Source of the DNA: Suillus spraguei
Lineage: Eukaryota; Basidiomycota; Agaricomycetes; Boletales; Suillaceae
DNA length: 64,000 nt
Assembly (NCBI GenBank): GCA_016800925.1
Contig: JABCPU010000007.1
Location: 434,001-498,000 of the forward strand
Direction of reading: 5' to 3'
A program made the translations under genes and the position numbers. Position 1 is the stretch's first letter. The number at the start of each line of letters is the position of its first letter. The notes beneath the pieces are model-generated. The model worked only from the letters and a program-made list of their open reading frames with translations. It was not told the origin of the DNA and ran no database searches. This document shows, one piece after another, positions 33,722 through 44,695 of the stretch.

Positions 33722-36700
33722 TCAAGCAATGGGACCAGGCTTGTCCGGATATGCTGAGTGGAGATCCGCGACAAGATCCGATGCGTTTCCGAGTTCTGTG
33801 GCCAGTAACCAGGAAGTTTCTTCATCCATTCCTTTGTATCCGGACCAATGGACGAGGTATAGAAGTTGGCAATGGTGCCTACAATGGTCCAGTTTAGAGT
33901 CCAGGATTTCGGATATCTCGTACTCTGGTTCTCCGTCGACTTCAACTGGTGGCGGAGGAGGTTGGATGCGATTAGGAATGGTGTTCGGAACTGCTGGCTC
34001 TAACTGCAAGACATGGAAAACAGGATGTACGGAACACATAGAATCCGGAAGTTGGATGGCGAAGGAATGAGCACCCGGGCGGGATATAATTTCAAATGGT
34101 CCCAAATTCTTGTCCAAAAGTTTCTTCGACGGACGAGTGGAGTGGAAGTACTTGGCTTTGACAAAGACTTGTTCTCCAATCTGGAAGTCTGGAGCGGGTT
34201 GTCTTTTAGCGTCCGCAGGTCCTTGATAGCGTTTCTGAGCTTTGGACATCTCATCTCAGAGGAACTGGTGAAGTTTGTTAAGGTCTAGGGCATATTCCTG
34301 GGCACGGATGGAGGATAGGTCGCGTTTCAGATGGATGGAAATGTTCGGATGATAATCCTTATTGGCGAAGAAAGGTGAAACTCCGGTGGTGGCACTCGGA
34401 GCATTATTGTATGCGAACTCTGCGAGGGGCAGTAGCTCGGACCAGTTGTCCTGTTGATAGTTGCAGTAGATCCGGAGGTACTGTTCCAGCATTTGGTTGG
34501 CATGTTCTGTTTGTCCATCCCCTTCCGGATGATATCCGGATGTGAAGTGTAGGACCATGTCCAATGCCTTTCCTAAGGAACGGAAAAAGTGGGATACGAA
34601 CTCTGTTCCTCGATCCGAGGTTACATGGGATGGGACTCCATGCTTAGAGAAGACATGGAGGAGAAATAGGCGGGCGAGATCAGGAGAAGTAATGGTGTCG
34701 TGGGTCAGGACAAATATGGCTTGCTTGGATAGGCGATCTATGATGACGAGGATGGCTGTAAAGCCGGATGAGTCCGGAAGTTGTTCAATGAAATCCATAG
34801 AGATGGAATTCCATGGTTTTTCCGGGATGGGAAGTTGCTTGAGTAGTCCGTAGGGCTTATGTCTCGGAACTTTGGCTCGGGCGCAGGATGTGCAGGATCT
34901 GACATACTCTTTGACAAAGGCTCATACTCCGGGCCAGGTATAGTTGCGTCGGATGAGCTCGAGAGTACGATTCTGTCCAAAATGTCCGGATAGGGGGTGG
35001 TCATGGCAATTCCGGAGGATGCGAAGTCGTAGATCATTGGTATCCGGAACATAGATGCGGTTGTCACAACAAAGGAATCCACCATCATCTATTGTCCATC
35101 TCGGATCTGAAGGAACCAGAAAATGTGTTTGTGCAATGGGGTCATTAGGGAGTGCTATCAGAATGTCTTTCCGGAGGTGTTCGGTGTCCATAAGAACAGC
35201 TGCTCTAAGGACCGGAGTTGCTAAAATGGAAGCTCGTAGGGACGAAGCTAATTGTTCCGAAGCAAATATTGGACGGAGGTTGTGAGGGTTAATCTGAGCG
35301 TAGTCCTTATCCCCCTCTTTAGGGTAGACGTCCCATCGTCTAGTGAGTGAATCTGGCTTGACTCCGAGTCTTCCAGGACGGTAACGGATAACGAGGTTGA
35401 ACTGATGGAGGAACTCGGACCAGCGGGCCTGACGACAGGATAGCAGTTTGGTGGTAGAGAAATACTCAAGGTTCTTGTGGTCCGTGACAACATCTATAGG
35501 CTCGGACGAGCCTTCTAGGTAATGGCGCCAGGTTCGGAATGCAGCATAGATGGCTAGTAGTTCCTTATCATGGACATCATAGTTGAGTTCTGCACCGGAC
35601 AGTGTCCGGGAGTAAAATGCCACCGGACGAAGTTCCGAGTCTGGGCACACAATGGATAGTATTCCAGCGATAGCATAATCCGAGGCATCAGTTTCCACAA
35701 CTATAGGAACATTCGGAATCCAATGCGTTAGCACCGGAGCGGACGTGAAGGCTTTCTTGAGTGTGTTAAATGATTTCTGGCATTCCTCGGAAAAATCCCA
35801 AGTGACGCCCTTGCGAGTGAGTCGAGTAAGGGGAACCGCAATATCCAAGTAGTTGAAGATGAAACAACAATAGAAATTAGCGAATCCGAGGAAGGATTGG
35901 ATGTCCTTGACTTTCCGAGGTTCTGGCCAGTCTATGATAGACTGGATTTTCTCGGACGACATTGTCAAGCCATCCGGAGATAGGAGGTAACCATGATATT
36001 CGACGGAGGATGAATGGAATTCACATTCCTCGGGTTTGGCATATAGTCGGTGTTTACGGAGACGTTGTAAAACTTCTCAAACATGTTCCTTATGACTTGC
36101 AAGGTCTTGGGAATAGATAAGGATGTCATCCAGATATACAACAACACATACGTCCAGCATATCGGCAAACACGCTATTGACAAAGCGCTGGAAAGCTGCC
36201 GGAGCATTCATGAGGCCTTCCGGCATCACCAACCATTCATAGGAGCCATAGCACGTACGGAAGGAAGTCTTCCACTCGTCTCCTTCTGTTATCCGGACGA
36301 GGTGATATGCAGATCGGAGATCAATTTTGGTATAAACTTTAGTGCGGCTCGGGGAGTCTAGGAGATCGGCAATGAGGGGTAACGGATATCGGTCTTTCTT
36401 GGTGATGTGGTTAAGGCCGCAGAAATCCACACAAAGGCAGAGGGATCCATCCTTCTTTTTGACAAATAGGACGGGGGCTCCGTGGGGAGAAGATGAGGAA
36501 CGGAGGAGTCCGGATGAGATGTTTTCATCAAGGAACTTCCGGAGGGCCTCAAGCTCTACCGGAGAAAGAGAGTATATGGTTCCGAGAGGCGGACTAGCCC
36601 CTTCTTCCAACTCAATCTTGAGATCGTAGGGTCGATGAGGGGCTTTGCCTTTGTTGAAGACATCCACGAATTCATGGTAATTGGAAGGGATTCTGGAGAG

Positions 36701-38218
36701 GTCTGGAGGATCGGATGATATGGATGCGGATTGAAGATTTACTTCGGAGGGATGGAGGTAGATGCTGAACTGAGTAGATCCTTCTAACTTGCAGGCACGG
36801 CAAAAGGCCACTGCATTTATCAACGATATGTTAGGGACTGAAGTACCAGTGGAGGGTTCGGATTTGGTCAGAGGCGGAGTTTCTGCCACGGATGGGGTGC
36901 TCTGAGGCAACGGAGATATTGGAGGGGAGGAATCTTCCTTGGGTGGAATACCCGAAGGTAACGGAGGCATCGGATTGGATTTTCCTGCCATGGATGGTGT
37001 TTCCGTGTCATATACCATACTTCTAATCTCAGATCCGACCATATCCGATCAGATCCGATCAATTCCATATCCGTCCGGTCCACAGATCCTGCCCGGACCA
37101 CCCATCCGAATGTGCTCACTTCTCGCACCTTAACTCCCTTGTGTATATCTGTGTCTATCTCCTTCCGTCATTCCTCCTGTTTCCGGTATTCCGGCTGTGT
37201 ATATTTCCATCCTGTGTTACTGATCCGTTTCCTGTGTTCATTTCCGATTCATGCTTACTGATCCGCTGTGCATTAACTAATAGACTTCCGTTACACTTCG
37301 TACATAGCCCTCGGTCCCGGACTTGCTGATTATCCGTCTTAGATACTTACAGTATATAAACCACTTGTAGATCTCCGTAGAACCTTAGTTCGAATATCAT
37401 CTTAGATTCTACTCATTCTGCCTCCTCCGGACTTAAGCCACTTTCCGCTTTAGGTCACCTTCCGAGACTTAGGATTGATTCCTATAGTCTATATCTCCGA
37501 CTCTATCTTTGGATAGTCTATCTCTGTTAGTTTCTAGTTAGGAACTCGTTCCGAAACTAGCCTTAATCTCTGTCCTCTCCTTACGTTCCGAATAAGCTTC
37601 GGACATATCATATCCAACACCTTCGGACACCCGGATCCGTCACGCAACTCCTTCCGGGTCTTCGGACGAATAACTCCTCCCTGAAATAAGGGGCATTACT
37701 CGAGAAAGGGGCACAGTGCACGAATTGAGGCCAAAGCCCTTCGGATCTCTCTACCCTTGAGTACAGTCTTAACAGTCCGGAGGCAGCAGTGATGCGGATG
37801 GGGTTAATGGCACTCCCTGTTCAGTAGTTCGGAACTCGATGCTGCCCAATACCCAGTCAATCAACGGATTGTGTCAGGTGAGCCAGCTATATCCGAGAAC
37901 GATATAACATGAGGAATCCAAAGGGGTGACGTAGAACGTGTTGGAAGTGATTACACCGGAGGAGAATCGGACAGATAAGTTTATGGCTTCGACAATATTG
38001 TTATTGCATGTACCATCAAATAAACGGAGTGGAAGCGGAGGAATCTGATAGGTAGGAATTTTATGTTCTCGGACGAAATCAGTGTCTATGAAGCAGTGGA
38101 AGGAACCACAGTCTATGAGGGCCGGAAAGTCAGATATATTGGAGAAAGACGGAAGAGAGACATATGGACACAGAGAGTTCAGATCAGGAAGAGTTACAGT
38201 GTTGAGTCGTAGTTCCAT
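33722..38218 (-). pseudogene. pol: Ty3 pol: protease, RT, RNase H, integrase, chromodomain (disrupted)
   Basis: Protease near 38120 has ALIDCGSFHCFID, with DCG where DSG or DTG is usual. RT (36077-37000) shows [15 protein letters not shown] and the intact active site YLDDILIYS. The 34922-35968 part carries the end of RT (IQSFLGFANFY), RNase H (VVETDASDYAIAGIL, DHKNLEYF) and the integrase zinc region (HPLSGHFGQNRT). Integrase catalytic residues are visible in VIIDRLSKQ, TSDRGTEF and the Glu of GQTEHANQMLEQYL. A chromodomain closes the protein (YLVHWSGYKGMDEETSWL). Four in-frame TGA stops (37874, 36077, 34922 and 34256) interrupt an otherwise open frame, each where CGA (Arg) would be expected. 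A solo LTR also splits it at 37006-37774. Confidence 0.92.
37006..37774 (+). mobile_element. Solo LTR, family A, inside the chromovirus pol
   Basis: 769 bp from TGTCATATACC to GTCTTAACA, inserted in the opposite orientation to its host element. Flanks are ttccg (37001-37005) and gtccg (37775-37779), a 5-bp duplication with one mismatch. It has a TATATAAA box at 37353-37360. It falls between the protease and RT parts of pol. Confidence 0.88.
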
Positions 38219-38274
38219 TGCACGGGTTGGGCCAACGCGACCCTCATCCCGTACGGAGTCAGGAGGGTCACGGA

Positions 38275-39567
38275 CTAATTTTTTGCCTCATCCGAGGCTT
38301 CCGGTTCCGTTTCCGGAGTGAGCATGGTAGCACGGCCTTTGGCAGCACGCGAAGTGGATTTGGTGCATTCCCGGGCAGTGTGACCAGGTCTGCCACAGAA
38401 CATACAGAGCCTTTTGTCAATATGCCTCTGACGCTCCTGGGTGGTTAGCTTTCTGTCCGCACCAACAACGCTAGGAAGATCCGAAACTTTCGGGGCAGAG
38501 GAGGTTGTGGAGGATGTGGGTTTATTGAATTTGGGCGTATCGGATCCGGATGAGTTGGAGTTCATCCAGTCGGATGTTGACTGCCTGGGAGGATTGGAAG
38601 AGGTGGTTCTACTCTCTCGGGTGACTTCGCCCCTCCGTTCCCAGTAACGGGCGTCGATGGTCTGGGCGAGAGTCTTGAACTCCGAAAGGGTAGTGGGCTT
38701 ACCCATGCGACTAATCTCATCTTTGATTCGGGCCGGAAGTCCATTGTAGAATTGGCGTTGTAGGGCTCCGTCTCCCCATTCGCGTACTTGGGAGGCAAGT
38801 TGCTGGAATTCTACAACGTACTTGTTGATGCGTTGTCCGTCATGCATGTGGAGTTGTTCTAACTGCATCTCTGCGTCTCCGGAGGGATCGTGTGGTCCAA
38901 AATTGGTTTGGAGCTCGAGCATGAACTCGGAGTAGTCATCCATCCAGTCCAGACGGTTGCTATATCCGTCCGAAAGGAGATCCGGTTCAAACCACTCGAG
39001 AGCCATACCCTTAAGGTAGGATTGGGCGAAATTGACTTTAGCGCGTCTGGAACGGAAAGCGCTAGGTTTGCTCTGGAAGTTGAGCTCACATTGGACGAAG
39101 AATGCCCGGAGCTTGCGAGGTTCGGACCCATCGAAGGTATCTGGCTCACGGATTTTGACTTTGCTATCATCCGAGGTGGGGGTGCGACGGCTACTGCGAG
39201 CAAGGTGATTAATGGCTACAGATAGTTGGGCTAGGACCCGGTCCTGAGGGCTCAGGTGGATTTTATCTTCTTCGTCATCCAGGTCCTCATTGTCCGGATC
39301 ATCACCTTCATCATCTGGTGGGTTACTGCGCAGCTCATCATCAAAGCGAATGGTCGGGCGCGAATTGGAGTCTGGGTTATCTGGGTTCCGAGTTGGTGTT
39401 ATCGGATCCAGTCTGGCTTGATGAGCAGAAATACTTTGACCTATGTCGCTCATGCTTGCGCGGCGTTGAGAGAAACTGGTGAATGTTTGGATGATGGGTG
39501 TGGGATCTCGTTGGATCGGACCAAGTCCAGCTCCTCGGAGAGTGTTTTGAGTTTTACGGGGAGGCAT
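38275..39567 (-). CDS. gag: Ty3 Gag (capsid and zinc knuckle)
   Basis: About 430 residues from MPPRKTQN (start at 39567; the frame extends further upstream into the LTR but that part is untranslated leader). It contains an acidic region (DDEGDDPDNEDLDDEED), the capsid-like segment KLRAFFVQCELNF ... AQSYLKGMALEWFEPDL and a single zinc knuckle CMFCGRPGHTARECT (C-x2-C-x4-H-x4-C). Ser/Thr-rich linkers surround it. No stop or frameshift was seen, so gag is intact while pol is not. The stop TAG at 38275-38277 directly follows the run GCA AAA AAT, a fitting -1 frameshift site leading into the protease frame. Confidence 0.92.
   Translation of the reverse strand: MPPRKTQNTLRGAGLGPIQRDPTPIIQTFTSFSQRRASMSDIGQSISAHQARLDPITPTRNPDNPDSNSRPTIRFDDELRSNPPDDEGDDPDNEDLDDEEDKIHLSPQDRVLAQLSVAINHLARSSRRTPTSDDSKVKIREPDTFDGSEPRKLRAFFVQCELNFQSKPSAFRSRRAKVNFAQSYLKGMALEWFEPDLLSDGYSNRLDWMDDYSEFMLELQTNFGPHDPSGDAEMQLEQLHMHDGQRINKYVVEFQQLASQVREWGDGALQRQFYNGLPARIKDEISRMGKPTTLSEFKTLAQTIDARYWERRGEVTRESRTTSSNPPRQSTSDWMNSNSSGSDTPKFNKPTSSTTSSAPKVSDLPSVVGADRKLTTQERQRHIDKRLCMFCGRPGHTARECTKSTSRAAKGRATMLTPETEPEASDEAKN
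38278..38284 (-). promoter_or_regulatory. Candidate -1 ribosomal frameshift heptamer at the gag-pol junction
   Basis: On the minus strand the gag frame reads GCA AAA AAT TAG. A AAA AAT fits the X XXY YYZ rule and a -1 slip enters the protease frame, which is open across this point (KLVRDPPDS...). A downstream structure was not evaluated. Confidence 0.6.
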
Positions 39568-39617
39568 GATATGGAATGGTTTAAAAGTTACTCGGAAAGG
39601 TTTGAGTTCGAATATAC

Positions 39618-40386
39618 TGTTAAGACCGTACTCAAGGGTAGAGAGATCCAAAGGGCTTTGGCCTCAGTTCGTGCACTGTGCCCCTTTCTCGAGTAATGCC
39701 CCTTATTTCAGGGAGGAGTTATTCATCCGAAGACCCGGAAGGAGTTGCGTGACGGATCCGGGTGTCCGAAGGTATCGGATATGATACGTCCAAAGGTTAT
39801 TCGGAACGTAAGAAGAGGACAAAGATTAAGGCTAGCTTCGGAACGAGTTCCTAACTAGAAACTAATGGAGGTAGACTATCTGAAGATAGAGTCAGAGATA
39901 TAGACTATAGGAATCAATCCTAAGTCTCGGAAGGTGACTTATAGCGGAAAGTGGCTTAAGTCCGGAGGAAGCAGAATGAGTAGAATCTAAGATGATATTC
40001 GAACTAAGGTTCTATGGAGATCTACAAGTGGTTTATATACTGTAAGTATCTAAGACGGATAATCAGCAAGTCCGGGACTGAGGGCTATGTACGAAGTGTA
40101 ACGGAAGTCTATTAGTTAATGCACAGCGGATCAGTAAGCATGAATCGGAAATGAACACAGGAAACGGATCAGTGACACAGGACGGAAATATAAACAGCCG
40201 GAATACTGGAAACAGGAGGAATGATGAAAGGAGATAGACGCAGATATACACAAGGGAGTTAAGGTGCGAGAAGTGAGCACATTCGGATGGGTGGTCCGGA
40301 CAGGATCTGTGGACCAGACGGATATGGAATCGATCAGATATGATCGGATATGGTCGGATCTGAGATTAGAAGTATGGTATATGACA
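39618..40386 (-). repeat. 5' LTR of the chromovirus (family A)
   Basis: 769 bp, plus strand TGTTAAGACC to ATATGACA. Pairs with 31742-32490. Confidence 0.95.
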
Positions 40387-41010
40387 CTGCCCTGGGACGT
40401 CTCCTTCTACCAACCAGATCTCGCAAGTCTCACAGACTTTTGCTGTCAGCATTTAGGCTGGGAGGATGATGTGATCATTGAGAAGATGTATGGGGGTGTA
40501 TGGGAAGGTGCCTATCTGCGTGCTTTATGCAAGGTAAGTAGCACTGTGTTTGTAGGCAGTCGCTAACTTGAATTTTAGTTGCCACAGCAGTCAGCAGACA
40601 AGGCAGACCTTCGACCGAAGTTCAAAGTTGTTTCTCAGTCGACTCTTATGGCATTGAGGCATGACCTTGAAGTTTATAGTATTAAGGTTGACTGCTGGCG
40701 TTTAGGGCACAATACTCTGGGAAACGCTACTCCTGGTCAGTTGTCTGCCGTGTATGTGCTTGTTCCAAAGGTCATACTGCAGCACATGGCACCAGAAGCA
40801 GCGCAGCAGTGTATATTAGTCTGTAAATTGTCATATAGAAACACTAATCATCATCCATGTCAATCGTGCTCGTTCTCCGGTTGAATGGTGTGAAATGTGA
40901 AATAGCATTGAATAAATTAGAGGCTAGGGGCCCCTGACATGATCTCCGTCCTGAAAATTTGAACTACTGGCTTCGTACTACACCACTCATTCAGTTTGCA
41001 CCTTCAGAAC

Positions 41011-43504
41011 ATGACCTGGCTGAAGAAGGACTCCGCCGAGACCAAACAGCTGTCAGACACCATTCACAAGAAAGCTGGGTGAAAGAAGAGATCAGCTGTT
41101 GAGAAGACGGCTTTGGCAGATGTACAGAGGTATAAGGAACAGGGTGTCAAAACTCACCTTCAGGCAAGCAACATGAGGACAAACTATGCCAGGCATGTTC
41201 ATCGTGGACGGGAATGGCTGGCAAGCCACTTTGAAAGTTCTACTGTCAGCGAGACTCGGGGGGATGAAATAATCGAACACTCACTCGTTCCACTGGTCAC
41301 AACTGCCGAAATACGTGCCGACAATGATGTGTATGAGGACCCTGCATTCAAAGATGCATTTGAGAATATACCAAACAGATGCTTCAACAAAGCACTGGCA
41401 CTTTACATGTCCTTGAAAGGATTTCATGAGAATTTGAGCAAAACGACCATTGAGAGCATCTGCTTGGCCTTTAAGAAGATGTGGGAGTTATTGTCAGTAT
41501 TGTGACGAATTAGAGCGCACGAGTACTGACCTATATTCCAGTGATGGTGATACCTATCATGGTAAATGGCATTTTCACAAGGCAAAACAGCGCTGGGAAG
41601 GAAATCCCGCTGATTCTGCAGACATCTATGATGTGCTGTCGTCCATCAAACATAAAGCAAGCGCGGAGGGTGGAGATCAGACTCACTCGATGGCAATGAC
41701 AAAGGACTACATGGATCAGGCGTTCTGATGGCACCAGGCTGCATGTCCACTAGATATTGCACTGCAAACGATTCAGAAGGTGATGAATGGCACTCAGCCT
41801 TCAGATATTTGTCTAGACTTAGAAACGAGGACAAAACTCACCCGCCATCTCAAGCAAATCACGTTCATGTCAAATGGATGGATATTATGTACCAGGTGTG
41901 ATCCTTCTCGTTTGTGGTACTTGCGCCGATCTGATTTGCTGTAGGTGTTTTGAGCTCGTCAAGTTGCAATGAAAAGACATCTCACTTGATACTACTGTTT
42001 TGGACGGTGTGCTTAAGATGTACCTTGCAAATGAGACACTGATGCTGAGTAAATGCACGTCAAACTTTGAGATTTTTCTCGCGAACCGGAAAGGATGGCA
42101 AAAGAAGGTAGACAAAGGCCAGTGGGAAGTGGACTTGAGATGTGAGTTGCTTGTATCAAATTGGAGCTGATAGTGCATGACTAAATTATCCTACCAGCAA
42201 ATCACTACAAGATATATCCACGTCCTGATGCACCAGCATGCGACAGTTTCTCCTGGATGATGATTTGGATCAAATGGCTCGAATCATTTCATTATGGGCG
42301 CACCCTCCAGCCAAACGACTTCCTCTTCCCCACCATGAGTGCAAATGGTGTTGTGCATCCTGGACAGCTGATCTCTCACAATACTGTACAAAAATGGATC
42401 AACGAGTCTACCACCGGCGCTGGCATCTGTGGTAACTTCTCTACTCACTGCTTTTGTCAGGGAGGTGCACAATATTGGTTTATGTTTGCTCCAGTAGGTC
42501 AACGGTGGACGCTTGCAAAAGTTCGTTGGTGGGGTGGATGGGCTGATGGCGAACATGTACGTTTCCTGTGCTCACAACTGATGCTTGACTGACATAGCTA
42601 TTATGTTTTCTTGTCATGTCTATTTTCAGTGTGATATGCTCGTTTGATACCTTCTCGATGAACTACATGCATATGAAACTGACTACACTGATGCCCTTGC
42701 CCCCATCTCCCGTGATGCTGATGCCTCCCTTGCCGGTGAACATGCGCTTACCAGACCAGCCTCCACAGAGGAGCTTTACATGGTCCATGCATCTGTTACA
42801 GCAGATGTCAACAGCCTGCGCAACGACATGTGCTCCCTAACAAGTGTTGTAGTGCAGGCCACCTGCACCACAGCTATTGCCCTCCAACATCTTGATTCCG
42901 GCCACCGCTTCACTAATGTCTCTGAGTCTGCCTCCCCCACAACAACTCCTCCGCCAGTTGGCACAGTCCAACGGCCACTCTCACACAGACCTCTTGTCAC
43001 CCCAATGCCTACTGTGGCCCTCTCTACCTCCAGCACATCACGACGGCCCCAAGTCCCCACCACAGCGTCCATTTCCCAGCAGAAACTGCCTACACCTGGC
43101 CTCTCATCCCTCGGATCCCAGTCGCTCATTCCGATGGCACTTCCAGCCCAAAGAATAAATCCTGGAAGGAGATCGTTGAGCACTGGCTAGTTGGCGATAG
43201 GGACCGAGGACTCACAACACTGTTGAAGGATTGGCCAAGGGAGTGGTACCAAGGTGCAAATAGACAGTTTGCATCAAAGTACCATCAAAGGGCGACCATC
43301 GCGCTAGAATTTATCAATCAGTAAGTCTCTATGCTGGTATCTATTCCAGTACTACTCACCTTTTGTTTTGGTTCCAGGTATGAGTCAAACGAGGCGCGCT
43401 TCCTCGCAGCTTATCCAGAGGCTGAGCTTGGCCACACCCAACTCCTGAAAGCCATGAACAAGGCACGCGCTGCACGAGGAGATCACATCTCTCGCAATAA
43501 ATGA
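41011..43504 (+). pseudogene. Crypton-like tyrosine recombinase with GCR1_C-type C-terminal domain
   Basis: Exons in order: an N-terminal helical part (KTHLQASNMRTNYARHVHRG), a core-binding-like region to about 41500, an acidic/helical part (41520-41730), and the region 42187-42560 with QPNDFLFPTMSANGVVHPGQ, STHCFCQGGAQYWFMFAPVG and WWGGWADGEH, followed by YLLDELHAYETDYTDAL. This resembles the catalytic domain of fungal YR elements. The HxxR position reads H-C-F-C, so a catalytic Arg seems lost. A Ser/Thr/Pro-rich linker (42780-43170) leads to KSWKEIVEHWLVGDRDRGL, LLKDWPREWYQG and, after an intron (about 43322-43378), FLAAYPEAELGHTQLLKAMN, a GCR1_C-like DNA-binding domain. Several stops make this copy dead. 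No short direct repeats were recognised at its ends. Confidence 0.68.
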
Positions 43505-43829
43505 CACTCCCATCGACGCTGCAACCATTTTTTTAACTTTGGGCTGACTCTTAGCACATTACTTACAACTCGCTGTTGTTAATCAATGTCAACTATCGTA
43601 TCACTCGTTGTCGTTAATTCATGAGCGCTGTGCTCCTTTTTGCGCTCTGTTTTTCACTCAGAACTCATGCCGTCACATGAATCTGGTCATGTGCCACCGA
43701 GGTCAGGGAATCCTGCCTAAAAAAGGTAATAGATCGAAGTCACGTGCCCTTGCATGTTGTTTTGGCCGAGCGCCACCATAAATTTCTCGACATAAGTAAG
43801 TCTATTGTACCAGTGCCAGCTGTCTGAAC

Positions 43830-43905
43830 CATAGATCCGAATCTTTGTGGAGTCACAAATTAGTATCAGCTTTCATTTGTGACTCCACAAAGATTCGGAT
43901 CTATG
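43830..43905. repeat. Perfect 30-bp hairpin
   Basis: CATAGATCCGAATCTTTGTG and the next ten bases (43830-43859) are repeated exactly in inverse at 43876-43905, with a 16-base spacer. It lies about 325 bases after the recombinase gene. Confidence 0.85.
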
Positions 43906-44695
43906 ATTCAAGCAGGAATCCTAATGATAGCAGGATGCACGTGGAGCTTCATGTGACCCCTGTGAAACAAGTGTTTCATTCAAGCCTCCCTTGAACATCA
44001 TCACAGGCAAATCATAACCTGGGAGCCAACACAATTTACTCAATGAAGGGTTTCTAATTCTATCAATGCACTCTCGGACCACATAATTTATTTGTGCCCT
44101 GATACACCGATTGAAGTCAGTGATAGATTTCCTTGTTGCAATTCAGATCAAGATACCCCAAGATGTGCTGATCCTTTTCACTAGCAGTATTGATATGTTC
44201 GCCTGTATGATCAGCCCATCCTATCAGGCAGACGTGGAATCTCTGTGTATCAATTCAACAGAGACCTGTAAAGTCCCCCTGCCAAGGTATAAGTCACTAT
44301 GCATTTTTGCTCTCGTCTTTTGACTCCTACCCAACAGACCTCTATCGACATGCAGCTTTCTTATTTTATTGTTCCATCTTTATGGGCATCAACCCCACAG
44401 CTTCCCTATAGTTTGACACCAGCAAATGTACTAGCAATGAGAACTTGGAGGTCTGCACAGAGTATTGGGACTGTTGCTCTGGTTGTTGCATTGGTTATGT
44501 AGGTGGCCTCGAAGGTGACTTGGTAGTGTAAGTCCATTTATACTAATGACCTACACAGGTATGCATGCCTTGCTGAGGATCTGTGAATTGTGGAGGTCGT
44601 CCAGGCTTTCCTTCCTGCAGTAAGCATTGCTAAGCTTTTGTCTGACATAATGTGTGCGTGTAATGTAGGGATTAATTGCATACTTCTTGGCATTG
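43906..44695. other. No assigned gene; possible exon remains
   Basis: Short frames such as 44111-44323 (KSVIDFLVAIQIKIPQDVLI ...) and a possible small spliced segment near 44570-44690 look like degraded exons, but the family was not recognised. The LTR-A at 44696 interrupts this sequence. Confidence 0.35.

Larger units (their letters stand above)
31742..40386 (-). mobile_element. Complete Ty3/Gypsy chromovirus (8.6 kb) with LTRs and target duplication
   Basis: Minus-strand element bounded by perfect ctgcc duplications (31737-31741 and 40387-40391). The 5' LTR is 39618-40386 and the 3' LTR 31742-32490. Going 5' to 3' on the minus strand it holds gag (39567-38275), protease, reverse transcriptase, RNase H, integrase and chromodomain (38218-33722), then a plus-strand accessory gene (32686-33664). 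A purine tract (AAGGGGGGG on the minus strand) lies against the 3' LTR at about 32495. Next to the 5' LTR no match to the usual initiator-Met primer site was recognised. The LTRs differ at only about a dozen sites plus one 20-bp length change, so the insertion is fairly recent. A solo LTR-A (37006-37774) lies inside pol. Confidence 0.94.
29126..40886 (+). pseudogene. XPG/GEN-type structure-specific nuclease gene, split by two LTR insertions
   Basis: Exon 1 (29126-29149) encodes MGIRGLWE, the typical XPG-N start. The next exons give VTLSAENQTFKELAVSELK, then DVSLWMHSICAVF, and after the first LTR the sequence resumes exactly as VFVFDGLERL. The XPG-I region reads SYQAPSEAEAELAAMN and MTEDSDILIFGAPYIIRR, keeping the acidic catalytic residues. 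LTGGDYDEGVPGCGIEIAH is the helix-hairpin-helix. After the second insertion the C-terminal part resumes at 40387 (PWDVSFYQPDLASLTDFC) and ends at 40886. Short introns separate the exons. The ancestral gene of roughly 2 kb belongs to the PIN-domain nucleases that are multi-copy in Agaricomycetes. LTR-C lies at 29493-30975 and the full Ty3 element at 31742-40386. Splicing out such inserts is unlikely, so it is called broken. Confidence 0.82.

Noticed and set aside
37380..37410. tRNA-like TTCGAAT motif in LTR-A
   Set aside because: No acceptor stem or A box around it; present in all LTR-A copies as ordinary LTR sequence.
39256..39696. 146-residue plus-strand frame opposite gag
   Set aside because: It overlaps the conserved gag on the other strand and runs into the LTR; a shadow frame.
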